Source: Lagierella sp. | Lineage (GTDB): Bacteria; Bacillota; Clostridia; Tissierellales; Peptoniphilaceae | Direction of reading: 5' to 3' | Assembly: GCF_029983815.1 (NCBI RefSeq) | Contig: NZ_JASBYU010000009.1 | Span: 1-64,000, forward strand | DNA: 64,000 bases | Shown: one piece after another, positions 44,455 to 53,513 of the stretch | Numbering within the stretch: the stretch's first letter is position 1 | Layout: each line of letters begins with the position of its first letter | Notes under the pieces: model-generated | What the model was told of the DNA's origin: nothing | What the model saw: the letters and a program-made list of their open reading frames with translations, nothing else | Databases searched by the model: none | Translations under genes and position numbers: made by a program

Positions 44455-45600
44455 TTAAAGTCCTTTAAATTCTTCAGGAGTTTCATCGCTAAAGTTTGAA
44501 GGAGGTACAATATTTCCAGATTTTACTTCTCCATAAACTTTTTCAAGACTATCCAAAGTCTCCTTTGACAACTGATGTCTTCCCTCTTCTTTTACATATC
44601 CTGTAGAGTCACTATCAGCATGTAAAAGAGCATTTTCTCCTTTAAAACTTCCATCAGCAATAGCATTTAGTTGTTTTTCAACATTCATATGCATTACCTT
44701 TAATACAGAAGTTAATATTACATTTCCAGAACCAGTTTTACCATCGTCAAACTGATCGACGTCACAACCGATTACTTTAACATCTTTAGCTTCTTTTGCA
44801 GCTGTGAACACACCATTACCAGAACCACCGGCTGCAACTAGCATAATGTCTACGCCTTCTTTTATCAAAGCTTCTCCAACAACTTTACCTTTAGCTTCAT
44901 CGTTGAAGTTTCCAATGTAATTACCTCCGACATTCTTACCAGTAACGTCCTCTCCAGCATAGGAAGGAAGCTCTACCAATTCAGCCTTTGCATCTAGGTG
45001 CTTAACAGCGTAGTTTACTCCTGCTTCAAAACCGTATTGATAGTTGACATTTGATGGAAATGCTATTCCATTTACAACGGCAACCTTACCAGTTTTTGTC
45101 TCCAAGGCAGCACTTACTCCAGCAAAAAATCCAGATTCTTGCTCAGCAAATTGCATTGCATATACATTTTCAACAACCTTTTCTTCTCCACCAACAGTTG
45201 GGTAGGAGTCCACCAAAATAAATTGGGTGTCAGGATTTTCTTCAGCAACATCCCCAATTCCAGCAAACTGGAATCCACAAGCAACTATAACATCATAGTC
45301 CGCTACAATGTCTGCAACCTGTTTCACCCCTGCAGCTGGGTCTCCTGTAGGTTCCTTAACAGGAGTAACCTTGGATTCTGGATGATTTTCTATAAAGGCC
45401 AAAACCCCATTGTAATTGTCTTGGTTAAAACTACCATCGTCCACACCTGAAGGACTTGAAACTATTGCTATATTAAGTCCTTCCTTCTTAGCTCCATTTC
45501 CAGTACCATCTGTTCCATCACTTCCTGCAGGCTTACATGAAGTTAAGCCAAAGGATAGTACAAGTAATAGAGCAATTAAAACTATACTCTTTCTCTTCAT
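44455..45600 (-). CDS. Nucleoside-binding BMP/PnrA-family lipoprotein
   Basis: 381 residues with lipobox LTSC (Cys22) and the Bmp fold: VSSPSGVDDGSFNQDNYNGV near the mature N-terminus, VACGFQFAG and AAGGSGNGVFTAAKE further on, and VIGCDVDQ. The DGSFNQ and AGGSGNG motifs are those of PnrA-type purine nucleoside receptors. A Gly/Asp/Thr-rich linker follows the lipid anchor. It delivers ligand to the ABC importer encoded downstream. Confidence 0.9.
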   Translation of the reverse strand: MKRKSIVLIALLLVLSFGLTSCKPAGSDGTDGTGNGAKKEGLNIAIVSSPSGVDDGSFNQDNYNGVLAFIENHPESKVTPVKEPTGDPAAGVKQVADIVADYDVIVACGFQFAGIGDVAEENPDTQFILVDSYPTVGGEEKVVENVYAMQFAEQESGFFAGVSAALETKTGKVAVVNGIAFPSNVNYQYGFEAGVNYAVKHLDAKAELVELPSYAGEDVTGKNVGGNYIGNFNDEAKGKVVGEALIKEGVDIMLVAAGGSGNGVFTAAKEAKDVKVIGCDVDQFDDGKTGSGNVILTSVLKVMHMNVEKQLNAIADGSFKGENALLHADSDSTGYVKEEGRHQLSKETLDSLEKVYGEVKSGNIVPPSNFSDETPEEFKGL

Positions 45601-45613
45601 CTCTTTCCCCCTA

Positions 45614-46660
45614 TTATTTTTTCATTATTTCCTGTAAACTCTCCTCATATGGAGGTCTACAAATACCTTTTTCTGTAATTATTGCCGTTATCAAGCTATG
45701 ATCTGTTACATCAAAGGCTGGATTATATGCCTTAACACCCTTAGGTGCCATAGGTTTTTCATACCACTTAGATCTGATTTCATCTTCAGGCCTAAGTTCA
45801 ATTGTGATCTCTTCTCCAGACTTACAATCTAAGTCCAAAGTAGAAGTCGGTCCAAGAACATAAAATGGAATGCCATAATATTTTGCCAAAACAGCAACCC
45901 CACTTGTTCCTATTTTATTGGCCACATCCCCATTTGCAGCAATTCTATCACAGCCTACAAGGACAGCCTGAACTTTCCCTGACTTCATTACAATACTTGC
46001 CATATTATCGCAGATTAGTGTAGTGTCAATCCCTTCCTTGTCTAGCTCGTAGGATGTTAGCCTAGCCCCTTGAAGAAGAGGTCTTGTCTCATCTACAAAA
46101 ACATGGAAGTTATAGCCCCTTTGCCTTCCTAAAATCATCGGTCCAAGGGCAGTTCCATAAAGAGATGTTGCCATTGGTCCTGCATTACAATGGGTCAAAA
46201 GCCCCATCCCGTCTTCCAGTAGAGACAAGCCATGTTCCGAAATGGATTTACACATTAAAATGTCTTCCTCTTGTATCTTTATCGCTTCATCTCTCAATCT
46301 TTCTACAAGTTCTTTTATATTATCCTTATCAAAATTTTCAACCAGTTCATTCATCCTATTCAATGCCCAGGACAAGTTTACTGCAGTTGGACGAGAAGAG
46401 TTTAAATAGTCGGAATCCTTTAAAAACTGCTCTTTAAATTCATCCATATTCTCAAAATTATAATTCTTTCCTAGGATATACATGGAGTAACCTGCACATA
46501 TTCCAATGGCTGGCGCTCCCCTAACCTTTAAATGAAAGATTGCATCATACATCTGATCAACATCATCCAATTGGATATAGACTTCCTCATTGGGAAGCTT
46601 AGTCTGATCCAGAATTATCAGATTGTCTTCTTCGCTTAAAAAAATATTACTAGGTTTCAT
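45614..46660 (-). CDS. mtnA: 5-methylthioribose-1-phosphate isomerase (MtnA)
   Basis: 348 residues of the eIF2B-like isomerase family. The catalytic cysteine in LLTHCNAG (Cys158) and aspartate in [11 protein letters not shown] (Asp238) are in place, with RGAPAIG near residue 47-53, so it is a true MtnA-type aldose-1-phosphate isomerase. It converts methylthioribose-1-P (or 5-deoxyribose-1-P) to the ribulose form. Lying between PNP and the nucleoside importer, it implies catabolism of the sugar released from an imported or internal nucleoside. Other methionine-salvage genes (mtnK, mtnB) are absent from the window. Confidence 0.92.
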   Translation of the reverse strand: MKPSNIFLSEEDNLIILDQTKLPNEEVYIQLDDVDQMYDAIFHLKVRGAPAIGICAGYSMYILGKNYNFENMDEFKEQFLKDSDYLNSSRPTAVNLSWALNRMNELVENFDKDNIKELVERLRDEAIKIQEEDILMCKSISEHGLSLLEDGMGLLTHCNAGPMATSLYGTALGPMILGRQRGYNFHVFVDETRPLLQGARLTSYELDKEGIDTTLICDNMASIVMKSGKVQAVLVGCDRIAANGDVANKIGTSGVAVLAKYYGIPFYVLGPTSTLDLDCKSGEEITIELRPEDEIRSKWYEKPMAPKGVKAYNPAFDVTDHSLITAIITEKGICRPPYEESLQEIMKK

Positions 46661-46668
46661 TGGTCCTC

Positions 46669-47595
46669 CTAAAATTCAAAACCCACTTTAAAGCTCCTGG
46701 ACTCAAAAGCCCTTTTATACTCTTCCAAAGGATAAAATTCTATTTCTGGAAAGGATACATAGCCCTTTTTTAGCAAGTTAAGTGCCGGTCTAAAGGGACC
46801 ACATCTGGAACCAGAAATACTTATTTCCCTTACTACAATTTCAGAAAGGTCAAGTTCTATATTTTCAGTATATGTGGACTTTACTACAATCTTTCCAGCG
46901 TTTTCCACCAACTCCATAGCCCTTTTTATCCCAGAAGGATTTCCAGTTGCATCAATTACAATTGGAAAAGTACTATCTGTTTCCATTATAACATTTGCAA
47001 AGGGTTTAAAGGAACGAAGTTTATCCTCATGTCTACCTAGAACAGTTAAATCAGCACCAGTCAAGGAAATAACCTGACCGATCATAAAGGAAAGCCTTCC
47101 ATCTCCTATAAGAAGCACCTTAGAACTTGGTTTAATATTTTCCCGTTCACAAATTTCCAAAGCCGCCGCCAAAGGTTCTGTAAATAGCGCCTCACGCTTA
47201 TCTAAGCTTTTGTCTACCTCATGTAAAAGCCTATTGGGCCAAGTCAAATACTCGCCAAAGGTTCCATCATGACCAGAAATTCCAAGAACTTTTCTATTTA
47301 TACAGTGTTTTTCCATGCCCTTAGTACAATATTTACACCAGCCACAACCTTGGTTTATTTCACCAACAACTGTTTTTCCTAAAAGCTCACTGTCCCCTGA
47401 CTCTACAACTTCTCCAACGAATTCGTGTCCTAGGACCCCTTTAAAATCCGGCCTATATCCCTTTAATATCTCCCTGTCTGTATTACAAATACCAACATAT
47501 AAAACCTTGATCAAGGCCTCATCATCATTTCTCCTAGGATTTGGGTAGTCCGATTTAAATTCCAATGTCCCCTTATTAAAATACAGCGCCTTCAT
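46669..47595 (-). CDS. Zinc-dependent medium-chain dehydrogenase
   Basis: 308 residues. Catalytic zinc motifs GICNTDRE and GHEFVGEV, and the structural zinc lobe [15 protein letters not shown], are present. The nucleotide-binding loop reads [15 protein letters not shown]. It is related to threonine or sorbitol dehydrogenases but about 40 residues shorter. It follows PNP by two bases and precedes mtnA by eight. By analogy with the DHAP shunt, where an aldolase product aldehyde is reduced, it could act on the sugar phosphate or its cleavage aldehyde. This is inference. It could also oxidise an unrelated alcohol. Confidence 0.8.
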   Translation of the reverse strand: MKALYFNKGTLEFKSDYPNPRRNDDEALIKVLYVGICNTDREILKGYRPDFKGVLGHEFVGEVVESGDSELLGKTVVGEINQGCGWCKYCTKGMEKHCINRKVLGISGHDGTFGEYLTWPNRLLHEVDKSLDKREALFTEPLAAALEICERENIKPSSKVLLIGDGRLSFMIGQVISLTGADLTVLGRHEDKLRSFKPFANVIMETDSTFPIVIDATGNPSGIKRAMELVENAGKIVVKSTYTENIELDLSEIVVREISISGSRCGPFRPALNLLKKGYVSFPEIEFYPLEEYKRAFESRSFKVGFEF

Positions 47596-47597
47596 AG

Positions 47598-48431
47598 TTA
47601 AATACTTTTTCCAATCTTACCTATCGATACCTTTACCAATTCCTTAAACTTAGGAGCTACAATCTTGGCATTTTCATTGACCTCCTCATGGGTTAGTGGA
47701 TTATCAGACAATCCTGAAGCCAAGTTACTTATAAAGGATATGCCACAAACCTTCATCCCCATATGAACTGCTACCATGGCTTCAACCGTAGTGGACATTC
47801 CAACTGCATCGGCACCTAATATTCCTGCCATCTTAACCTCAGCAGGAGTTTCAAAGTTTGGGCCGGAAGTTTGTAAATAGACTCCTTTTTGAAGTTTAAA
47901 ATCTATCTCTTTAGCACTGTCTTCGATTAGGCCAATGAATTCTCTATCATAGACTTTAGACATATCTGGAAATCTAGTGCCCCATCTCTCTTCATTTTCT
48001 CCAATTAAAGGTGATGGAACAAAACAGCTAATATGATCCGTTATAACCATTAAATCAGCAGGTTTAAAGGCTTTATTGCAACCACCTGCCGCATTTGTTA
48101 AAAAGAGCGCCTTAGCTCCCATCTCTTTCATCAGTCTAACAGGAAGTACAACATCTTCCATTCTATATCCTTCATAATAGTGGACACGCCCTTGCATAAT
48201 TACAGTTGGAACTCCATCAACCTTTGCAAACACAAATCTTCCAACATGTCCCATAACTGTGGACTTTGGAAAATCGTCAATATCCACATAATCGATAGTT
48301 GCCTCTATCGTTAACTCCTGGGCAAAATCTCCTAGACCTGAACCTAGCACCAAAGCCACTTTCGGTTCGAATGGAATTTTGTCCTTTAGACTTTCATAAC
48401 AAGTTTTAACTCTATCATATGCTTTTGTCAT
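47598..48431 (-). CDS. Purine nucleoside phosphorylase (trimeric, PNP-I)
   Basis: 277 residues. Phosphate-binding LGSGLGDFA, HVGRFVFAKVDGV, and TNAAGGCN are conserved. The base-binding Glu in NFETPAEVK and Asn in FISNLASG match 6-oxopurine-specific PNPs, not MTA phosphorylase (which has Ser/Asp). It should split inosine, guanosine or 5'-modified inosines, consistent with a deaminase in the same operon. It is the first gene of the operon, with GAGGAGG before the ATG. Confidence 0.92.
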   Translation of the reverse strand: MTKAYDRVKTCYESLKDKIPFEPKVALVLGSGLGDFAQELTIEATIDYVDIDDFPKSTVMGHVGRFVFAKVDGVPTVIMQGRVHYYEGYRMEDVVLPVRLMKEMGAKALFLTNAAGGCNKAFKPADLMVITDHISCFVPSPLIGENEERWGTRFPDMSKVYDREFIGLIEDSAKEIDFKLQKGVYLQTSGPNFETPAEVKMAGILGADAVGMSTTVEAMVAVHMGMKVCGISFISNLASGLSDNPLTHEEVNENAKIVAPKFKELVKVSIGKIGKSI

Positions 48432-48689
48432 TTTTCCTCCTCAACAACTATAGTCTTAACTCCATTATATACTAACGGTGTTATAAAATACATAAACACC
48501 GCCATATACTAGGACTTTAGATAAATGCAAAGTAGTATGTCACTAATATCAAAATAGGTTAGGTTTCACGTATCTAGAATATGATATCTTATATGTTTTG
48601 ACCACGTTTCCTTCTTGTCTTTCTATATTGATGTTTTTATTTAAGCATTAGATACTATTTTGATTTATCACATTAATGTCTCTATTAAA
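48432..48689 (-). promoter_or_regulatory. Control region of the nucleoside operon
   Basis: The minus strand has a TATAAT at 48464-48469 about 33 bases before the PNP start. An inverted repeat CGGTGTTAT / ATAAACACCG (48476-48501) sits over the -35 position and could be a repressor site. I searched by eye for a purine riboswitch and found none. The rest of the region (48502-48689) shows nothing I can name. Confidence 0.4.
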
Positions 48690-48728
48690 AGAACTCCTAA
48701 TTTTTCTATTTGAAAAATTAGGAGTTCT
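48690..48728. terminator. Strong hairpin downstream of the small secreted/membrane gene pair
   Basis: AGAACTCCTAATTTTTC and its exact complement, 17 bp, with a five-base loop. The minus strand then reads TTTTAATAG, so it probably ends the transcript of the two genes at 48.8-49.6 kb. About 105 bases between it and the stop codon hold no feature. Confidence 0.85.
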
Positions 48729-48834
48729 AAACATAGACAGAAAATTATTGTTATGATTGTACTTTTTATTTTCAGTGAGTCTTAAGTTGTATGAATAAGT
48801 ATTTGTATTGAATTATTCAGTATTTTAAAACACA

Positions 48835-49047
48835 TTAGGATAATAACAGAAATATAGATGATATAGTCAACAAGATTACTCCTAACCTTATCCACCTATT
48901 TTTTTCTGGAATTAAATTTGCAATAATAGCCATAATTATTGCTACTATGCCCATCATATTGACATCAAAGAAATGGCCTAAAATCAGATATATTATTAAT
49001 AATAATATTTGAATGTATAGGAATTTCCTATTTTTATTTAGAAGCAT
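48835..49047 (-). CDS. Small two-helix membrane protein, possible immunity protein
   Basis: 70 residues with two long hydrophobic helices (about 8-42 and 52-70) separated by a basic turn EKNRWIR. I recognise no family. It overlaps the 3' end of the secreted-protein gene by ten bases and is probably translated by coupling. Small hydrophobic proteins in this position often protect the producer from its own bacteriocin. That role is inferred from context alone. Confidence 0.6.
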   Translation of the reverse strand: MLLNKNRKFLYIQILLLIIYLILGHFFDVNMMGIVAIIMAIIANLIPEKNRWIRLGVILLTISSIFLLLS

Positions 49048-49592
49048 TCTTCTTTGATTTCCTTTATTCCTAAGATTGTACCTCCAATACTTACTAATGT
49101 TGAACCAAATCTATTAATGTTTTCTATGGTAGCACCTTGTCGTGCTATTGCGATTAATGCGGTTGCAGCAGCTTTAACTCCTCCTGAAATAGCAATAAAT
49201 TTTTTTAATTTTGCTAATAATCCAACTCCCAAAGCAGTAGTTCCGACTGCCCAAGTTATCGCCCCAACACAGCCCCAGAAACTTTGAATTTGAAGTAGCT
49301 CTTCATCCTTAAGTACAAAGTTTATACCTTTAGATTTCAAATATTTACTTATTTCATCAAAATTACCTCTATTTAACATTTCTTGAGGTATGTCATTTAC
49401 TGCATTTAATATTTTATACATTGATTCTTCTGAAAGATTTGCAAATGTATCTTGTGATATATTATTAGCTATATTATTTTTAAGTTCTTCAACCTTATTT
49501 GAAGAATTTGCAAAAGAGATTGATGAAAAAGCTATAGAGCTTAATAAAATAGTTGCTAAACAAATAGAAACTATCCTTTTATTTTTAATCAT
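49038..49592 (-). CDS. Secreted bacteriocin-like protein with hydrophobic C-terminal half
   Basis: 184 residues. A signal peptide (cleavage near SFANS), a hydrophilic middle (about 30-105), then a strongly hydrophobic, Gly/Ala-rich segment (about 108-175) framed by two cysteines (FWGCVGA and the terminal EECF). This layout resembles precursors of secreted pore-forming peptides such as SdpC and streptococcin A-M57, although I cannot show homology. The ATG has TGAGGAGG upstream. It is followed by a small membrane protein, a possible immunity factor. No export or processing genes are adjacent. Confidence 0.62.
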   Translation of the reverse strand: MIKNKRIVSICLATILLSSIAFSSISFANSSNKVEELKNNIANNISQDTFANLSEESMYKILNAVNDIPQEMLNRGNFDEISKYLKSKGINFVLKDEELLQIQSFWGCVGAITWAVGTTALGVGLLAKLKKFIAISGGVKAAATALIAIARQGATIENINRFGSTLVSIGGTILGIKEIKEECF

Positions 49593-49612
49593 ATTTCCTC
49601 CTCAATAAAATT

Positions 49613-49682
49613 CACTTATAATTTTCCGTCTGTTTTTATTTTATTTTATTATAAGTGTATCTGGTTAAATTGTTCCTGTCAA
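49613..49682 (-). promoter_or_regulatory. Promoter and inverted repeat upstream of the bacteriocin-like gene
   Basis: The minus strand reads TTGACA (49677-49682), 17 bases, TACACT (49654-49659). An inverted repeat CACTTATAAT / ATTATAAGTG (49613-49622 and 49648-49657) begins at the -10 element and extends into the leader. It could be an operator or an mRNA hairpin. Confidence 0.5.
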
Positions 49683-49868
49683 TGTCTATAAGTCATTATT
49701 TTATTTTCTTGTACGTATGTCCTATTTATAGCTCTAAATAGGCGTAATTCAAAAGCATCCTAGTAATTCTGGGTTAATTGCCCTTAAACCAAAAAAATAA
49801 CTTTATACCCTTTCTTTATTTTATAATATATGCTATAATGGTTGATAGGATAATATTAGGAGTTAAGA

Positions 49869-51509
49869 TTGAAGAAGAAAATTAAGATTGATTTTTATTC
49901 ATATATCCTAACGTTAGGTCTTCTACTACTATCCATTGTAACAGTCCCCTTGATAGTGGACTTGTTCTTCCAAAGGGATTATCAAGCAAGAAATCTATAT
50001 GTTAAAAAATCGGGACTGAGAAGGGAAACTTTTTCTAAGAATTACTTAAAGGAGTCAGAAAACCTTTTAAACAATAAGATAATAATTCCATCGAAAGAAG
50101 ATAATTATTGGACCTATAATGGAGATATGAATAAATTTAAAGAAGAAAACAGATCCGATCAAAGATATCTGTATTCTTTCTTTATGCTAAATGATTTGAT
50201 AAATGCATATGAACAAACAAATAAAACCATTTATTTAGATAAGGGCTATGAATATCTTGAGGATTTTATGAACCAATGCCCCTATGATTTTGATCCCATA
50301 TACAATATGCCTTGGCATGACGAGGCTACAGCTCAAAGGGTATTGAATATAGTTAGATTTTACAAGGTAGCAAAGACCCACCTTGAAGACTCTAAGTTAA
50401 AAAAGCTCAGAGACCATCTTGAGTTTACAACGGATAAATTGTCTACTGAAATGTACACCGGTTTTAACAATCACGGTATGTTCCAAGACCTTTCACTATA
50501 TTCCTATGGAAAGGCCTTTAGTAAAGAAGAGTATGTTACGCTTTCTTCGAGCAGGCTAGAAGAGTATTTTTTAGGATCCTTCTCCGATGAGGGGGTTCAT
50601 CTGGAAAACTCCCCGGAATATCACTTTGAAATGTTATATATATTGAAGGATTTTTTTCGCTCAAGTCAAGAAAGCGACTTTTCAAAATATGACGAATTAA
50701 GAAATGTGTATAGAAATTCCGTTAATTATTCAAAGGCTATACTGCTTCCAAATGGATATGTTCCAAATATTGGAGATACTAAGAAATATAAGCCAGACTT
50801 AAATGACTTCTATTCCAATAAGGAGCTGAGGAAGGCTTTAGATGAAAAAAGACAGAAATTTTTAAAGTCAGGATATGATATTTATAAAAATAGAGATTCT
50901 TACTTGCTACTTAGGGGAAATTCTTATCTTACCTACCATCATCACGATGATGACTTGTCCTTTTGGCTATATAAAAACGGAGATATTATAACAGAAGCTG
51001 GGAAAATCGGATACGATTGGGACAACCCTTTGACAAAGTATGTTCGTACTTACCCTGCCCACAACACTGTGGTAATAGACAAAGAGGAGTCCATAGACCC
51101 AAGTGTTCAAGATGGAGAGATGTTTGATCTTGGAGAAAATAAAATGTCCGCTATCACTAGAAGGTCTTCTAAAGCAGATGTAAAAAGAGACATAGATTTT
51201 GATGATAATTTAAATAAGATAAATATACAAACTTCTATAACTGCAAAGGATGAAAAAGAACATGAATATGAATTATACTTTCATTTGGCCCCTGGAATAA
51301 CCGCAGGATATTCCGTCGAGGGTATGGATAAGGTCTTTTTGTATAGGGATGATGTAGAAATCGGAAGTTTTAAAGCCACAGAAGAAATTGAATTTAAACA
51401 GGATATGTACTACCCCTACTCCTATGCTAAAGGAGAAAAAACCCTTGTGCTATATATAAACACAAGGGGAATTGACAAGAGGGTAGATGTGGAAATTAGA
51501 CTTCCATAA
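49869..51509 (+). CDS. Membrane-anchored heparinase II/III family protein
   Basis: 546 residues. One N-terminal transmembrane helix (about 10-33), an alpha-helical toroid region containing MPWHDEATAQRVLNIVRF and GFNNHGMFQDLSLYS, and a beta-sheet domain with YLTYHHHDDDLSFWLYKNGD and RTYPAHNTVVID, which are typical of heparinase II/III-like polysaccharide lyases. It probably cleaves or edits an acidic surface polysaccharide outside the membrane. The start is TTG at 49869 after TAGGAGTTAAGA. It is convergent with a PIG-L deacetylase gene in what looks like a glycan locus. Confidence 0.85.
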   Translation: MKKKIKIDFYSYILTLGLLLLSIVTVPLIVDLFFQRDYQARNLYVKKSGLRRETFSKNYLKESENLLNNKIIIPSKEDNYWTYNGDMNKFKEENRSDQRYLYSFFMLNDLINAYEQTNKTIYLDKGYEYLEDFMNQCPYDFDPIYNMPWHDEATAQRVLNIVRFYKVAKTHLEDSKLKKLRDHLEFTTDKLSTEMYTGFNNHGMFQDLSLYSYGKAFSKEEYVTLSSSRLEEYFLGSFSDEGVHLENSPEYHFEMLYILKDFFRSSQESDFSKYDELRNVYRNSVNYSKAILLPNGYVPNIGDTKKYKPDLNDFYSNKELRKALDEKRQKFLKSGYDIYKNRDSYLLLRGNSYLTYHHHDDDLSFWLYKNGDIITEAGKIGYDWDNPLTKYVRTYPAHNTVVIDKEESIDPSVQDGEMFDLGENKMSAITRRSSKADVKRDIDFDDNLNKINIQTSITAKDEKEHEYELYFHLAPGITAGYSVEGMDKVFLYRDDVEIGSFKATEEIEFKQDMYYPYSYAKGEKTLVLYINTRGIDKRVDVEIRLP

Positions 51510-51525
51510 GTTCTTTTGATTTTAA

Positions 51526-51555
51526 AAACAAGCACTTTGAAAAAAGTGCTTGTTT
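51526..51555. terminator. Bidirectional terminator between heparinase-like and PIG-L genes
   Basis: AAACAAGCACTTT / AAAGTGCTTGTTT perfect 13-bp stem with a four-base loop, shared by two convergent genes and overlapping the PIG-L stop codon. Confidence 0.88.
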
Positions 51556-52405
51556 ATTTATTATCCCGTAAAACCTTATAAAAGGTTCTATGATTGGCGA
51601 TTCTTCTAGGTAGTTTTTCCTGAATCTTTTTGTCGTCGATTTCATCGACTAAAATGATATAATCTGAAATATCGAGTTCACTAAAGTATTCCACAAATCC
51701 ATTTTCACCTATACTAATGGACTTGTACTTATTTAACTGTAGGAAAATATCGAAGTCCATGGCCACTGTTTGACTTTCAAAAATTTTAAAGAGCCCTTCT
51801 TTTTCTCTTCCATTAAAAACACTGTGGCAGTTTATTAAATTATCAGGCAAAAAATTACTGACTTCATATAGGTAGATTCTAGATGATATATTTAACGTTT
51901 TTGCCACATTACTAAATATATAATTAGTCCATCTATGTTCATAATGAGAGTCGAAGGGAGAAACTATAAAGATTTTTTCATAGGTTCTCCCTTGTAAAAA
52001 ACCTCTAAGCTCCTCACATGTTTCCTTTGTATATCTATCAACATGGTTATTTTTTGCAGAAAAAATTTTGAGAGATCTCAAATTTAATTTCTTTACAAGA
52101 CTTCTTGCTTCTCTTTCTCTAATGGATTTTATATCTTCCTTCCCCTTAGACTTTGACCCAGATGAGTCAGTTAGGTATATTAAATCCACTTTTTTATTGA
52201 AGTCATAATTGTTTAATAAAAGCCCGCCAAGACCAATACTTTCATCATCCACATGGGGTGAAATCACCAATGTGTCCCCTAAAGGTACTTGAAGTTTTCT
52301 AGTCTTTCCCTTTAGTTTCTTAGCCCTATAAATTTTTTTAATATTAATAAGGTTATACCATTTGATGGGATAGTATAGTAATTTAGCTAAATTGTCTTTC
52401 CACAT
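51554..52405 (-). CDS. PIG-L family deacetylase
   Basis: 283 residues. The zinc-site motif ISPHVDDESIGLGGLL near residue 50 and a downstream SPFDSHYEHRWTN histidine motif mark the LmbE/PIG-L family, which removes N-acetyl groups from GlcNAc-containing glycans or small glycoconjugates. No signal peptide, so it acts in the cytoplasm, perhaps on a lipid-linked or nucleotide-linked precursor. It follows the FemAB-like gene by three bases. Confidence 0.85.
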   Translation of the reverse strand: MWKDNLAKLLYYPIKWYNLINIKKIYRAKKLKGKTRKLQVPLGDTLVISPHVDDESIGLGGLLLNNYDFNKKVDLIYLTDSSGSKSKGKEDIKSIREREARSLVKKLNLRSLKIFSAKNNHVDRYTKETCEELRGFLQGRTYEKIFIVSPFDSHYEHRWTNYIFSNVAKTLNISSRIYLYEVSNFLPDNLINCHSVFNGREKEGLFKIFESQTVAMDFDIFLQLNKYKSISIGENGFVEYFSELDISDYIILVDEIDDKKIQEKLPRRIANHRTFYKVLRDNK

Positions 52406-52408
52406 CCC

Positions 52409-53473
52409 CTATCCCTCCAATGCACTTTTAAATCCAATCATCTTCTTTACTCTCTGACCCTTTTCCGTTTTAAAATAGTCCAGTCTGTAGACATTTGTAA
52501 AGTCGTTGGCATAGCCAAATTTCCAAGGGTATCCCCCTACTCCAAAGTTGAATTTTGTAAAATTATCTTGATTGAAAAAACTTTTGAAGATAAAATAAAA
52601 TATCGCATTACTCAAACTGTAGTCTCTAAAATCTGGATTATAGGCAGTATTCCATGATACAAGTTCATTTTTGTCAATGTAACAATTTCTATAGGCGATA
52701 ATATTTCCATTGTCCTTGTCCCTAAGTATGAATAATCTGACGGATTTTGATTTCAGTTGTATATTTTTTATAAAATCCTCTCTATTTTCCTCCTCATATA
52801 GGGAATATCTCTCTTTGCGGCCAGATTTTTTCAAAAAATCCTTCTCCAAGATATGAAGATTTTTTATTTCTTCGTAAACTTTTTCATTCATATCATCTAT
52901 TATCTCAAATTCCACATTTTTTTCTCTAAGCAACTTGTTTTTGTATTTTCTTGTATTAGCTGGAAAAGTCTTTTCAAAGGACTCAAAGCTTTCAAAAGAG
53001 CTAAAGTCAAGTATTGGAACCATATTTTGATGGTGGATATGGGGATTATATCTTTGGTTTTTAAGTAGATAGCTACAAAGATTGGTTCTTGGTAAAATAT
53101 TGTCCAGCGAAATTCTATCGATTTCCAATTTATCCATATATTTAAAGATATTCTTCAATAGAGTATCCTCATTGTCTAAAGTATTATCCAAGATAAAGTT
53201 CTTAAAATCCCCTTCTATGGCAAATCTAAGCTCCCTCCACCTTATAAAACCCTTCTTTCGTTCTATAACTTCAAGGGGAGCAAGTAACGAAGGTCTGTTA
53301 TTATGGTACATTAATAGATAATGTAAATTTTCATCTCTATAGGACTTTAAATACTGTCTTAAAAAAATAGGTGAATAAAAAATCCTCTTTTCATTACAGT
53401 TTTCCCAAAGCCTTTCTATATCCTTAAAAGAATTTTCAAAATCTTTAAAAGTCTTAATTTCCCTAACTTCCAT
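52409..53473 (-). CDS. FemAB/GNAT-like acyl- or aminoacyltransferase
   Basis: 354 residues resembling the double-GNAT FemAB/BioF2-like (Acetyltransf_6) family. The C-terminal part has NIIAYRNCYIDKNELVSWNTAYNPDF and NFGVGGYPWKFGYANDF, as in exopolysaccharide-associated members. Such proteins transfer acyl or aminoacyl groups to glycans or peptidoglycan stems. Wedged between YfhO and PIG-L genes, it probably modifies the same surface polymer. The donor cannot be read from sequence. Confidence 0.72.
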   Translation of the reverse strand: MEVREIKTFKDFENSFKDIERLWENCNEKRIFYSPIFLRQYLKSYRDENLHYLLMYHNNRPSLLAPLEVIERKKGFIRWRELRFAIEGDFKNFILDNTLDNEDTLLKNIFKYMDKLEIDRISLDNILPRTNLCSYLLKNQRYNPHIHHQNMVPILDFSSFESFESFEKTFPANTRKYKNKLLREKNVEFEIIDDMNEKVYEEIKNLHILEKDFLKKSGRKERYSLYEEENREDFIKNIQLKSKSVRLFILRDKDNGNIIAYRNCYIDKNELVSWNTAYNPDFRDYSLSNAIFYFIFKSFFNQDNFTKFNFGVGGYPWKFGYANDFTNVYRLDYFKTEKGQRVKKMIGFKSALEG

Positions 53474-53513
53474 TGATATCCTTTCTAATTATCTCTTCAC
53501 TTTTAACCTATGA

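Noticed and set aside
48432..48640. Purine riboswitch upstream of PNP
   Set aside because: The conserved junction and loop sequences are absent; only a simple inverted repeat is present.
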